Below are positions 13,014-24,600 of a stretch of DNA of 64,000 nt, piece by piece (position 1 is the stretch's first letter; the number at the start of each line of letters is the position of its first letter). Under the pieces are notes generated by a model, which saw nothing but the letters and a program-made list of their open reading frames with translations, ran no database searches and had not been told where the DNA came from. The position numbers and the translations under genes are program-made. The DNA comes from Colletes latitarsis (lineage: Eukaryota > Arthropoda > Insecta > Hymenoptera > Colletidae), in the NCBI RefSeq assembly GCF_051014445.1, contig NC_135136.1, positions 28,538,001 to 28,602,000 of the forward strand. The letters run 5' to 3'.

Positions 13014-13325
13014 ATGTTTCATTTACTACCAAAACCGTAAGTTTATCGCCTTTCTCTACTTTCTATGACCTTCAATGACCTTGTGTAATAGGTCGTTGAA
13101 CTCGTTTTAAGATCCTCTATCGTGATACGGAAGCAAAAACATACCGATCCATTTAAAAAAATGGATGTGACCTTCAAATGTCCGAAGTACCTCCACCTGC
13201 AAAAAAACTATTATCGCCACCCAATAGCGCCCTTCGTACTGTGCAATTTACTTTAGCAAATATTTCTGTGAAACTTATAATTTCGAAGATATCTGAGGTG
13301 CTAACAGTTACTGCCCCACCCTGTA
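13014..13325. repeat. right long terminal inverted repeat of the DD41D element
   Basis: Begins 2 bp after the out-of-frame transposase stop and ends CCCTGTA, followed by TA. It is the partner of 11533-11844. Confidence 0.9.
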
Positions 13326-13327
13326 TA

Positions 13328-13414
13328 TGTATAGCAATCGAGGAGTCGGTTGAGCGCTTGTGAGAGCGTGACCCCTCTGGTGGCGAGCATGGAAGGCGAC
13401 GCCACAGAACCATA
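13328..13414 (-). repeat. repeat Z copy 1, second part
   Basis: The reverse complement matches 20502-20597 (TGTGGCGTCGCCT, CCACCAGAGGGG, TTGCTATACATA). It includes the CTCF-like core CCACCAGAGGGG at 13372-13383 on the minus strand. Confidence 0.7.
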
Positions 13415-13508
13415 GCGCAATAACCAAGTCCGTGTCTGCCCCTAAAGCCCGGTTTAGACCTAGACACGTCTACTCATTTAGTCAAGGGACGAGTAATTTA
13501 GTTACTTA

Positions 13509-13690
13509 TTATTAGACTGCGGATGTTTATGCATTTATGGAAAATTTTAATTCCAGAAAAACTACAGAATGCACTTAATATGCAAAAATATAAGAAATAC
13601 AAACTATTATATGTAGGGATTGAGACAACCCTCTACAGAGCTCCCATTTCATTTGCAATAATTTGCATAAAGATGCACAGTATACTTATT
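13509..13690 (+). mobile_element. short MITE X, uninterrupted copy
   Basis: About 180 bp. The imperfect terminal inverted repeats read AGACTGCGGATGTTTATGCA on the left and, from the right end, ATACTGTGCATCTTTATGCA. It contains GAATGCACTTAATATGC, the empty target of the TTAA element found in the second copy at 43.1-43.5 kb. Confidence 0.7.
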
Positions 13691-13699
13691 ATGTACAAA

Positions 13700-16139
13700 C
13701 ACTAAAAATTAATCGAGTAATTTAACGAAACGATTTAGTCGAGTAGATCTATTTTTGGATTTTTCTGATCGAGCAAGTTTCTTCTACAACTCACTAATAA
13801 TTAGCTGAATCTATCGAATGCTTTTCTTTAATTGAGTTCTTCAAAGGCTGCATTAGTCTGAAAGCTTGCAAGACCCATCCTGTAACCATTTTTTACATCT
13901 TCGTTTAAAAAAAAAGAGTTACAGCTTCTGGCAGTTTCTTGAGCATTTCAAGGTTGCTTTTTGGATCACTAGATGGAAAGTGTAATAATTTATTAATAGG
14001 AGGAACTTAAGGTGAGTGGACAAACTGTTACATGGTTAATACCGAGAGATACTAAGATTCAGTTTGTCGAGATCAAATCGGTCTATGGCTAATACCGGGA
14101 GCCACTAAGAGGATTTTGATTTGTCGTGGACGAACATCGAGAGCCACTAGATGAATAATTGACAGGATTGTCGTGGATGAACTGGTATATAACACCGGGC
14201 GCCACTAGGCTGGTTAGTGAGCCTCGTAACTAATAATGATATACTTCGAGCGGTAAAAGTATATTAATGTGGGGCCTTTCAAGGTATCGTTAAACGTAAG
14301 TGATTTAGAAGGAAGACTCTTCAAATTATGTCAACTCATAATAAGAGTAAAAATAGTAGAATATACTCAATGAGACCCGAACGTGACAAATAATTAATGT
14401 ATTATGAGGGAAAAGAAAAGTGTTATCGTTTCAATTCTTATTCGATAAAATCTAATTCTTGTGGGTTTTTAAAAAAATGTACAAAACAGTCTAACTGTAA
14501 TTGAATGTACTGTATCATAATTATTAATTGTTTGACTGGTACTCGATGCTCGATCTTGCAACGTTTCACGACTGTTACTTTTACATTATATAGAATTCTA
14601 AAATAGCAAACAATATTCGTTTAGTTAAATTAAAATTATTAAAATTAATTACATTAATCGTTAAATGGATTATCGGGGCCGCTACGGCCATCCACAAGTT
14701 TAAACTAATATTTAATATATGTTAAAGTAATTATTTGAAAATTGATGTAATCCTCCATTAGTTCATTATTTTTTAAATGCTTTAAAGGAAAGTTGATTTC
14801 CATTTACCAATTTAGTAAAAATCAATATTAAGTAAAATAATTCAGTTGAGATTGAGAGTCCACTTAGGGATTAAATTAAAATTAAATTGAAATTATTTAA
14901 ATTGCACGACGTCACCCATCGTGCAAGCAATTCCGACCAACGCAACGGGGTCTACGTTTACAATAATTATTACGATCAAAAATAGTTGCATATGTCATAA
15001 ACAGTTAGCCAGTAGGGCTTAAAACAATATATATCTGCCATCGATATAACAAACCCTATCCAACTTGGAGAGAAAGACTACGAAGGTAACGTTGATAAAT
15101 ATTCGCGCGTAGCGGCGTCTTACAAATCGCAGCAATAAAGCAAACCGTTAAGAAAAATGTAAATATGTCACTGGAAGGCTGTACCGATGAAATATATAAA
15201 GTCGTTCGGGAAAATAACAATGAGCGCGCGTCAACATAATAGCAAAAGCTCTGTCTTGTAAGTAAAAACGAGAGCCGACACGTATCGCGTTAGCTTAATG
15301 TAACGTCAAACTCACACAGACGCCGCGGCATCATAGCAACGTTACAAATGAGCGGCTAAGTTCGCCGTTGTGTTTAATTAATGGAGCTGGACGGTGTAAC
15401 GGGGCGTGAATCTATGGTGCAATAAACGTAACGTTGCCGCGGAAAAAATCCAATCAAAATGCATTAATAACGGGAGAATTAATGCCTTCTTGCGCCGACG
15501 CTTGCACATCGACCGACGTTGCGTGCATATATGCACGGCCCGAACCCGTACGTACCCGTACCGCTCGTAAATGGACTAATTACTCGCAATTACGCAACGT
15601 ACCGACTTCGAGCAGGTTTCTTCTCCGTCATTAGTTCTTCGTATTCCCAGCGAATTGCATAATAATATTCAGTCGATGGGCGTCGAAACGTTAAAACGAT
15701 CGATTTAGATCTGCCATGGGTAGCCGTGTTTCGTCCGTCCGCCGTGAACCACTTTTCGATCTTACGGCGAAGCAATTATTGCTCGCGCGCGGAAACAACC
15801 TGTCTCGATCGTTTTCCGCGGCCACGTTTCGTTTGCTATTGCTACCATGCGTGCAACATCGGTGGTTTCCTTCCGGTAAAAGGAATACTCGACGAGACGT
15901 GGTTATTCGTATTCTAAAACGTCGAAAAGCCAAAATTCAATTTTTAAATGAATTACAATATCATTAGGTAACGCTTTAACGCGCTAATTGTCAATTGACA
16001 ATTGGAAACTAGCATACCTAAAATTTGTCATAGAATTAATTTTTTCAGCCTCGATCAAATTCAAGAGTGTTAAGGATTCTTAACGAACCTTAACATCACG
16101 GGGTTTACGATGCAGACGTGGCTTACAGCTATTTTTGAG
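13700..16139. other. KLF intron, no supported gene
   Basis: Mostly AT-rich, with a degenerate tandem repeat at 14038-14220 and GC-richer patches at about 15,070-15,930. The open frames there overlap in three frames and on both strands and show no domain. Confidence 0.45.
14038..14220 (+). repeat. degenerate four-unit tandem repeat
   Basis: Four units start near 14038, 14091, 14138 and 14192, with a period of about 47-53 bp. They share ATACCGGGAGCCACTAAG-like cores (variants ACCGAGAGATACTAAG, ATCGAGAGCCACTAGA, ACACCGGGCGCCACTAGG). Origin unknown. Confidence 0.6.
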
Positions 16140-17262
16140 GATCAGAATTTAGAGATATTTCTTCTTTTTCTTCTTCTTCTTCTGGTTTTCTTTTACGTCG
16201 CATCGACATCTGGGTCATTAGCGATGATTAACAGTGCTGCTTCTCACATTTGTATCGTTAAATTTTGTACCATAGATTTGAGTCGCTGACGAATTTCAAT
16301 ATATCCCTTATATGTATAGTCCTTGTATATTAGGGACGTATCTGACCTGATGCCATAAACCTGTCTTTGCTGGTCAAACTCTGCATTCGTAAAGAATGTG
16401 GTTTCTTGTCAGTGGTATGTTTTCACAGAAGCTGTAGTTTGGTAGGTCTCTTTGATGGGTGGTGTTGTTTTTTAAAGTTTGTTTCTATTTATATTCCATT
16501 GTATTATTTTTTGCATTATTTGATAATTGTAGTCTTTACTTTTCTTTCGTTTTTTTTACATAATATCGGAGTCTGATGACAAGTCTAAAGTATCTGTAGA
16601 GTCGTATGGTGGATTGGGAGTCAGCTTTTTTATAATCTATGGATTCTATTTTTAATACTACGTTCTCTTAGGAAAGGATAGATTTTTAACAGCATTTTTA
16701 TTAGGGCGGGTGTCCTCTGTAAATTCTTTAGCTGTTTTAATTAGGTCAGTTGTTCCTATTGAGTTTTCTATAAAACTCTTCAATTATAATTTAAAATGTA
16801 ATCTGCTTCTGGGCGTTCAATTTCTTGTTTGGCTGAATTTAATATTTCTTCTTTTTTTTCATAGTTATACATCGGAGATATGGGCCTTGTCTTTTTTTTA
16901 GCGGTGATACTTTTTTTTTTTGTTTATGTTGGACAATGGTGATTTGAATTCCATGTCATTGAGGTTGACATATTTTGATGGGTTTTCCAGCGATGTTTGC
17001 GATAAAGGTCTTTTCATGTCAGTTTTAGTGATAGGTAATTCAGTTAATAGTGATGTCTTAGAGACATTTCTTTGGCAAATTACGTTACGGTCGTTTAAGG
17101 AATCTCCATACTTCACACGGGACTTGGAGTTCTTGGAGCTCTTTTTCGCCTCAATAGCGATTAACGTACCGTAAACCCGCGTTGGCGCACAGCTGTGGAA
17201 CAGCGGGGTCTTGGGGAGCCGTCGACGCTTTTTCCCAAGTTGTTATTAAAAAGGCAACATTC
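16140..17262 (-). pseudogene. degenerate LINE ORF1-like relic
   Basis: The minus strand gives a chain of coherent, Lys/Ser/Thr/Asn-rich frames broken by stops and shifts. It starts near an ATG at about 17259 and includes an open stretch at 16898-17116 (SLNDRNVICQRNV, then KTDMKRPLSQTSLENPSKY). Later blocks are GTTDLIKTAKEFTED and FDQQRQVYGIRSDT, and the relic ends in a run of Lys/Arg codons near 16150. The composition resembles the ORF1 (gag-like) protein of insect non-LTR retrotransposons. The family is an inference because no RT domain is attached. Confidence 0.4.
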
Positions 17263-18040
17263 TCGCTCATCCTTGTATGGTCTACCTGGGTACTGAACAA
17301 CAGGGTGGGCGAGAATGCTGCAAAAAGTAAGAAACACCCTACCAGAGTGAAGACTTGAGCATTGGGTTGATCAATTCTCCCCCCGGTAATCGATGTTCGT
17401 CTTTGTCACCTTGGTAGGGGCAACCGAGCTTATTTTAAGGGTAAAATTAAGAATTTAGGTTAGATTCGTTGGCAAGAGCTTATAACTAGAACAGAGTCTC
17501 CGCGAGAATATCAAGATTCAAGCGTAATTCAAAGAGCAACGGGCTCTTACTGGCAAATAACGGACTTCTAACATCATTAGTTTTTTCCCCAAAGTATTTT
17601 GTGAGGTTCTTCGAGAACTACGGAACGGAACACAGCATACGGAGCTGTGTCATACGCAGAGATCGCGCAGCATAGTACAAGGGCACATTGCTTCGCGGCC
17701 GAAACAAAGTTTTTTTTTTTTTTATTTACTTTATTTTATGTGATATGCCTACATTTGCGTAGTTCATTTGGAATTATTGGGTCATGACGGGAAAAATATA
17801 AAAATACTGATTCTTGATTAATAATAAAATTGTTTATTATTCTTGCTGTGATTGCACAAAACAGATATAGTGAAGCGCGGTATATCCCTTCACGACGAGG
17901 ATTTTTACAGTGATCCTTTTTGTTGCTTACAACATACGTTTATATCTACCCTTAGTGGGTGGAGGCGTCAAAGTTGGGGAGAAAAATTGGGCGTGGTTTA
18001 ATTTTTTAGTCGGCTTTTTAGTCATTGGTTAGTTGGGTTT
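17263..18040. other. KLF intron, possible 5' untranslated part of the LINE relic, then nothing recognised
   Basis: 17,263-17,700 is of mixed composition and may belong to the same relic. A poly(T) run lies near 17,709. I see no open frame or repeat end that I can support. Confidence 0.35.
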
Positions 18041-18691
18041 GCCAAAATAAGATGAAAATCAAGAATATCAATTTCTTGACTGAGGCTTCGTTAAAAAGTT
18101 ATTAAAAAATTATATTAAAACATTTCAAATCACTCAGAAAAAATTATTTTTGGTTGCGGAAGTCAATTATAATCATTTTTGGTCATTACACATATCCCCG
18201 AAATCCTATTCATTTTCGAGGAAAAAATTCCTTACTGAAAATCTAATGTGAGGCCAGAAATGCTTCCTTGAAATTTCATGCGAATTTTTAAAATGTCATA
18301 ACTTCTGAACGGATTGGGGGATTTTAATGTTTCAAACTGCAAACAACGCGTATTTAGGTGAAGAATATGTAGAAATTCCAAAAATATTCGAAAAATTAAA
18401 AGTTTAAGTTTAAGTTAAAGTTTCTTTTTTCGACAAAAAAAAAAATTTTAAATCGTTCTAAAAAAATTATTTTTAACTAGAGGGGTTAATTACAATAACT
18501 TTTGGTGAATAGACATACTCCCAAAATTCTACCCACTTTTCAGAAAAAAATTCAGTACGGGTGGAACTCTAAACATTAATGACTTTTTAACGAAGCCTCC
18601 ATCAAGAAATTGGTATTCTTAATTTTCGTCTTATTTTGACCTCTAGAATCTCCCATTAAAATTTTTCCCAGGGGTGGCCGAACACCCTGTA
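18041..18691. mobile_element. TA-flanked modular MITE, copy b (left tip lost)
   Basis: Starts within the left arm (GCCAAAATAAGATGAAAATC), lacking the terminal 60 bp or so. It carries two interior modules and ends GGGGTGGCCGAACACCCTGT, followed by A and TA. Confidence 0.85.
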
Positions 18692-20501
18692 TAAAGTTCA
18701 CGATTCCTATTTCTTTGAAAAATTGTAATGTTTTTGTCTAGATTTATTTTCCTTGGCATCTAATCTTAACAATTTTTTTAGCTTCTCAATGAAAAGTTAT
18801 ATCACCCACATATGGGTGATGTGGCAATTAATGTGTTAAAATATAGAATGCGATAAAGATTAGCAGGAAAATCTGGTTACTAAACTATTAGATCTTCGTG
18901 TTGATTTTTATTTAAGTGACTTTAAATCTAATCCCATTTTATTGATATTATGTTTAATCTTTATACTTCAAAACACCTTCTTTTGTGCAAAATAGCACGT
19001 CTGTGATTAAATAAAGGGCGAATAGTGTTATTATCACTATAGTCATATGTGATCGTGTGAAGAGCTCGAAATATATAATTTTGTGAAAGAAAATTATTTC
19101 GATTACCGTTCATCTCCAATAAGAAAGCGTTCAAAATATTCCTGGATACGTTTACAACAATATTCAAAGAGAAAAGCTTACTCATGTTTGTATTTAAAAA
19201 AAATAACAGAACGATCCATCCGTTAGAATTTGTAAATTTATTTTTTATATTTTCTTACATATTTTAATTAGTAACAAAATCAGTTTTTATATTATCTATT
19301 TGTAATTTAGTCAATACAAGTACAGTTTCAACGTTTGCGACCTATGTTTGTTCTTTTTGAAAACATAAATCATCTAATTGTAAGTATAAAAATACATAAA
19401 AATTCATTTAACTATTTAAGAGTATGTACAGAGTTTTATGTAGCAAAATTAATAGTGCAGTAAGAGTTAGTACTTTTTAATAACCTATGGTATAATTTAT
19501 CTCAATATTTATGAAAACCTGTGCATACTCATAAATAATTAAATAAACTTTTACACATTTTTATTTTTAAACGCTTTATGTTTCCTATCGTCGTTGAAAA
19601 CGTTAAAACTGTGATGTATAAGAAAGAAAATTTTCTTTCAGTCATCAAGCATCGAAATATGTGTTATTAATAAAATCAGCGAATACTAATGCCCATACAC
19701 CGAGAAAGTAAACTCACATTAATTAAAAGCTTTCTCGAAGAACGCGACTGACCCTTGCAAGCAACATCGAAATAACTACGCGTAATTAAATACTCAGCAG
19801 ACTTCTGACGAAGGAACGAAGGAAACATTTTCGCATTAACGCGTGCAATGCTCGCCAGATACAAGCGTACATCGAAATGGCAACAGAAATCACTGTTTTC
19901 TTTTGAAGTAACGTAAGTTACGTGACTGTGAAACATAGAATACTCTTAGAGGTACCGATCTAGACTTTTTCCAGTTTTACAACCGTTTTATCGTTGCTCG
20001 GAACAGCCCCGCGTTCATTTACGTAAAGTATTGCAAAGATCAGTGTCTTCAAATTGGAATTTAATTGCGAAACGCTGGAGACTCTAATATGAGAAAGCGT
20101 TGATTAAATTAACAGCATTTATTCGAACGGGAATCACCAGATACGGAAAAGGAATCATTTAAATCCAGTTTCTCAAATACCTGGCATGTGGGTTAACGAT
20201 AGATGCTAATTAAAAATGACGTAGCGTAATTAAGCGGCGCTTTGATGCCATTTCACCACGCTCTTAAGCATATCGCGCCTTCCTGCAATGCGCTCGCATC
20301 ACAGCTTAATAATTCAACGTAAAATATGTTAGAAACGCGAAGGGGATTCGAGCTCACGTTTTAACGAGGAATTACTTTTTGTGACTTTACAAGCGCTCGT
20401 CGTTGCTCGAGTTTTCGTCTTAACAGTCCAAAATTCATCTCTGCGTTTATGATCGTTCCTTTTCGATGCTCCATTATGCTCGATGGAGAGGAGAGATATC
20501 T
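18692..20501. other. KLF intron, nothing recognised
   Basis: AT-rich. A short hairpin (ATCACCC...GGGTGAT) lies near 18,803. Short frames only. Confidence 0.45.
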
Positions 20502-20597
20502 TTGTGGCGTCGCCTCCCATGCTTGCCACCAGAGGGGTTCGCGTTCTCACAAGTGCTCGACAGACCCCTCGGTTGCTATACATACATTCCTCAACCG
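20502..20597 (+). repeat. repeat Z copy 2, first part
   Basis: Matches the reverse complement of 13328-13414 and continues at 21576 after the LINE insertion. The CTCF-like core CCACCAGAGGGG is at 20526-20537. Confidence 0.7.
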
Positions 20598-20611
20598 ACT
20601 TTCCAATATCC

Positions 20612-21561
20612 ATTCAATATATTCATCAATGACACTCCCAAAAATCCCAACACTAAACTAGCCTTCTACGCTGACGATACCGCAGTCTACTCCTCCTCGT
20701 AGTAAATGAACCAGGCAATCAAATACACTCAAAACCACCTTCATCATATCCTACGATTCATCTCCACATGGAAACTGACAATAAATCTCACTAAAACAGA
20801 AGCTACTACCTTCACTCCCAAAAAATTCCACAACTCCGATACTCTCACAATGAATAACCACCCCATTAACTGGTCTACTAAAGTAAAATACCTGGGCATC
20901 TGGTTTGACAACTAACTAAAATGGCAATACACAACACCAAAAAGACAGGACTTCCAAAGTCATCGAAGTACACTGCACACTATACCCACTTCTAGCACGA
21001 AATAGTCCACTTCCAACAGACTTAAAAATCCGGCTCTACAAAACCTGTATCCGCCTCATACTTACGTACGGCGCACCAGTATGGTGCACCGCAGCAACAA
21101 CACACATATCCAAAATCCAAATTGTACAAAACAAATATCTCCGCATCATACTAAACAAAACACGCTACCATACAATTGATCCGTTGCATGAGGAAGCAAA
21201 AATCGAGTATATCCGTGAGCATGTCATGAAGCTGGCCGCCACATCTCAAGTTACTGACTTCCAGCATCCAAAAAACCCCTAGTAGCGACCCTAGGGAATT
21301 ATGACCCCGAAGATATACTATTAAAGATACGAATACAAACTCCCAGACTAATCATCAACTAACCAACCACAGCACCACACTCATCACATGATGCGTGTAA
21401 ACGAGGTTTTTGAAACTTTTCCCTCGAGCTCTAACCTAAGGAAAACCATAATAACACATCTACATAAATATCATAGACACTAACAAACACTTTAAGTGCA
21501 GGTTATAGGGCTCCAGCCCAAGGTACTGCAGAAGAACGAGATAAAAAAAAAAAAGAAAAAA
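20612..21561 (+). mobile_element. 5'-truncated jockey-like LINE
   Basis: The frame opens inside the reverse transcriptase palm with FINDTP and reaches the catalytic FYADDTAVYSSS motif (YADD at 20667-20678). It then has two in-frame stops (20700-20705) and continues with WKLTINLTKTEATTF and KVKYLGIWFD. A later block reads IRLYKTCIRLILTYGAPVWC, then IQIVQNKYLRIIL. These are the thumb and C-terminal motifs of jockey-clade enzymes. It ends in an A-rich tail (about 21541-21561). The 14-bp target duplications ACTTTCCAATATCC (20598-20611) and ACTTTCTAATATCC (21562-21575) flank it. It is dead: 5'-truncated, with stops and frameshifts. Confidence 0.9.
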
Positions 21562-21575
21562 ACTTTCTAATATCC

Positions 21576-21690
21576 CAGTCGTCTAAGGCAGGGTCTGCTA
21601 GAAAGACTTACTGATGAGTCCACGAGCAGGTCCGTACGAAACGCGCCCCCTCCTTTCCTTTTCTGTCCTCCTACGATTCTCATTAGTTCC
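21576..21690 (+). repeat. repeat Z copy 2, second part
   Basis: Continues repeat Z after the LINE and matches the reverse complement of about 11396-11510 (CAGTCGTCTAAGGCAGGGTC, then the CCTTTTCTGTCCTCC block). Confidence 0.65.
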
Positions 21691-24600
21691 AACCCGCTAC
21701 GACGCAGTGCCGCATCTTAATTCGAGATAAATTTGACCTATCGTGAATTGCGCGTCATTGTACGCGACCTTTATTGGAAGAAGCAACAGGATTTTTATAG
21801 CGGCCGTCAAGATTATCTGGAACTTGTTTTCCATAACGTGTATAAGCAATAAACAACGAGTTATTAAGCAATCGGCTACTGTTTTCCTCGTCGAGAAAAT
21901 ATTACACGAATATTCTTCAATATTCACGACAGTTTTCAAATTTTCGTGACTGGCTCTTACTTTCTGCAGCGCAGGAAATACTATCGATTGAGTAATGTAA
22001 TAAGAATCAAATATAATTTATTTATCCAATAAGAATTGTATTTATTAGATTGGATCAAGTTGTCGGATGAATAAGTCATATTTATCATATATCATCGATT
22101 ATTGCCTCTTAGCGTATATACAGAGTGTGCATCATTCTATAAGCGTATCTTGGAGATCGAAGCGTTTTGGCACGCGAACCTGCTCGAAATTTCAATAACC
22201 AGTTAATGATAACGTAATACAATTAGAATATTCTCGATGTTCGGATCGAAAGAGAACTGTCCAGTGAGGGTTATTAAGTCAGGGGAACGCTATACAACTG
22301 TCAGTCTTATTTGGATTGCGCTTTTTTACGCCAGATTTAGTCAACAGGTGACATTCTTTGATGGCCTCATTACAATCTAGAAAAATACGTTCAAAGTGAC
22401 AGTTCATTAGACGTCTCATTTGTATGGTTTATGGTCCTTCACAGAAAATTCAATTTCAAATAATAAAACAAACTAAACATAGGGACCTAGAAAATTATAA
22501 ATGTAACTATTATCGTATCTATGCAAAAGGAGTCGAAGGAAAATAATTACATATGTATAAGACTGTTGACATTTTATGAAACTATGAATAACGTAAACCC
22601 CCATTTTTTTAATTTAAAAAGAAATTTGAAATTCTATACAGATTCTTAAATAAACGTTTTATCGTTGGTCTAATTATGAAAGATTCAATCTCCTGAAGAA
22701 ACGTCGTGTTCTGTATCATCTTGCTCCGATGACCTAATAGAATCTTTTTTAACAATTATCGTTCGATTCAGAGAAAAAAATAAAAACACTGTGTCACTAA
22801 TTGGAACGTTTACTGTACTGTGTTCTATGTTACTGATTTCGAGCAATATCTCGATTCAGCCAGTTGCGAGACGCGGAAACAGCGTGTTATCGTTTCGGGA
22901 ACTCCCCGGGCGAGACGATCGAAGACACTTGGTACACGTTTTTAGCAATTATCAGCGTGTTACTGGGTCACTCGATAATGCGTCCCCGTTCGCGACGCTT
23001 TCGTCACGCGATACGCGATTATCGCGTTTCGTGAGAAAGTTGACGAGCATCGCGGATAAGCGACGAGATGCGTGTTGGTAACGAGGAGCGAACCGACAAC
23101 TCTTTACGGCGATGGAAAAAAGGGAAAAAGATGGAAGGAAAGAGGAAAGAACGAAACCTCGTGATTCCTAGGTACGTGCCGTCGACTCTGCGTGGCGTCC
23201 ACCTAATGCGCCCACCGGCTACTCCCGCGGTGTACGGTTCAGTCTGACTCCTTGTAAATAACAACACTCGTTAGTGGCAAGAAACACCGCTGTGGTCTAA
23301 TATCTCGCGAACGGCCGATTCAATTTAATCGCGGCCGTTACGCGCGATTAATTATTTACGCCGTTGTCGCGGTTTAATAAAACATATCAGCGGGGCGGCG
23401 CGATGCTCGAAGCTTCAATTAACAGCGAATTCGATTTATCAACGAGGCGCCATTAACGATACGGGGGAATGCAGAATTCTTCAAGCTGGAGGGGGAGGTA
23501 GAGAAAAAATATTTTATTTGTTTTCATTGGAAACGGCAACGAGGGGAAATGTTTACGCTGGATAGATTGATTCGAGAAATTGCTCAGAAATGTCTTTCTT
23601 GAGCCGTCTAATCTTTAGGTAAAAGTGACAATGATAAGAAAGTTTCCTGGTCAGAGAAAAAGACTTCAACGGTATTGTTACATAAGACGAAATCAAAATG
23701 TAGGAAGATAATCTTGGGGAGTCAGCGCTAAATTGTGCAAATGTTTCTAACAATGTCTGACTAGTTATGGGAGAAGCTTTTTTAAACGAAACTTGATAAA
23801 AAATCTAGCCATACGGTCCATGGAACAGCAATTGACAGACGAAATGGACTTCGAAAGTGTTATTAAAGATGTTGCAGAAAAGTAAGAGAAATAACTTTGT
23901 AGATACTAATTCGTTCACTTTCCATACATGTCGTTCTATGTTTTTGATCCATGTTTTATATAATATTAGCTACACCACTGAACTAGAAATTTGATAACTG
24001 CGCATAATTTCTGTATGAACGAATATTACAAAATGAATTTCTCATATCTGTAAAATAGATTCCAATCTATATTATACATTAAGTATAATTTTGCAAATGT
24101 AAATTGCTGATGGGACGTAGAGACTGCCATGGGAGATAAATTAAATTTGATAACAAAAAATGAATATAATAATAAAGCAAAAGCATTTATTAAATAATTT
24201 ACTAAAAACTATACTTTTAAAATTCATTAAACGCACTAAGATCTTCTACATTTACTCTCGAATAATACTCTAGTACTGTAATAATGGCTTCTGCCAGACC
24301 AGTGTAGCGCGCGACGCCAGACAAAAATGGCGTCGCTCGTAACGAGTAACTACGCAATTATGGCGTAATTTTACACCATTATCTTGGATAAAACCGATTT
24401 TCAATATTTAAACGATAGCAACGATGTTCATAATTTTGATATTAAACGTTACGCAAGAGAAATTTGCAATTACAATCGTTAACGAGCTACCTTAAACTTA
24501 AACGTGGCTCTATATTTCAATGTCAACCACCGAGCTTTTTATTCGGCCCGACGAAAAGGGAAAGAATAGTCCTGATCGCTACGATAATCACGTCGATGCC

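Larger units (their letters stand above)
11533..13325 (+). mobile_element. Tc1/mariner superfamily DNA transposon (DD41D type), nearly complete
   Basis: Inverted repeats of about 312 bp (11533-11844 and 13014-13325) bracket a single transposase frame. The termini read TACAGAATGGGGCAG and, on the other end, TACAGGGTGGGGCAG. TA flanks both ends. Compared with the empty site at 20.58 kb (CTATACATACA), the insertion added TA plus element ends starting with TACAG. The element sits inside repeat Z in a KLF intron. The two repeats differ at only a few positions near the tips, which suggests a fairly recent insertion. Confidence 0.9.

Noticed and set aside
22791..23081. Open frame with a hydrophobic N-terminus resembling a signal peptide
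   Set aside because: The frame has no ATG at its beginning. An internal ATG leaves only part of the hydrophobic stretch. The rest is Arg/Asp-rich GC-island sequence with no cysteine pattern or poly(A) signal.
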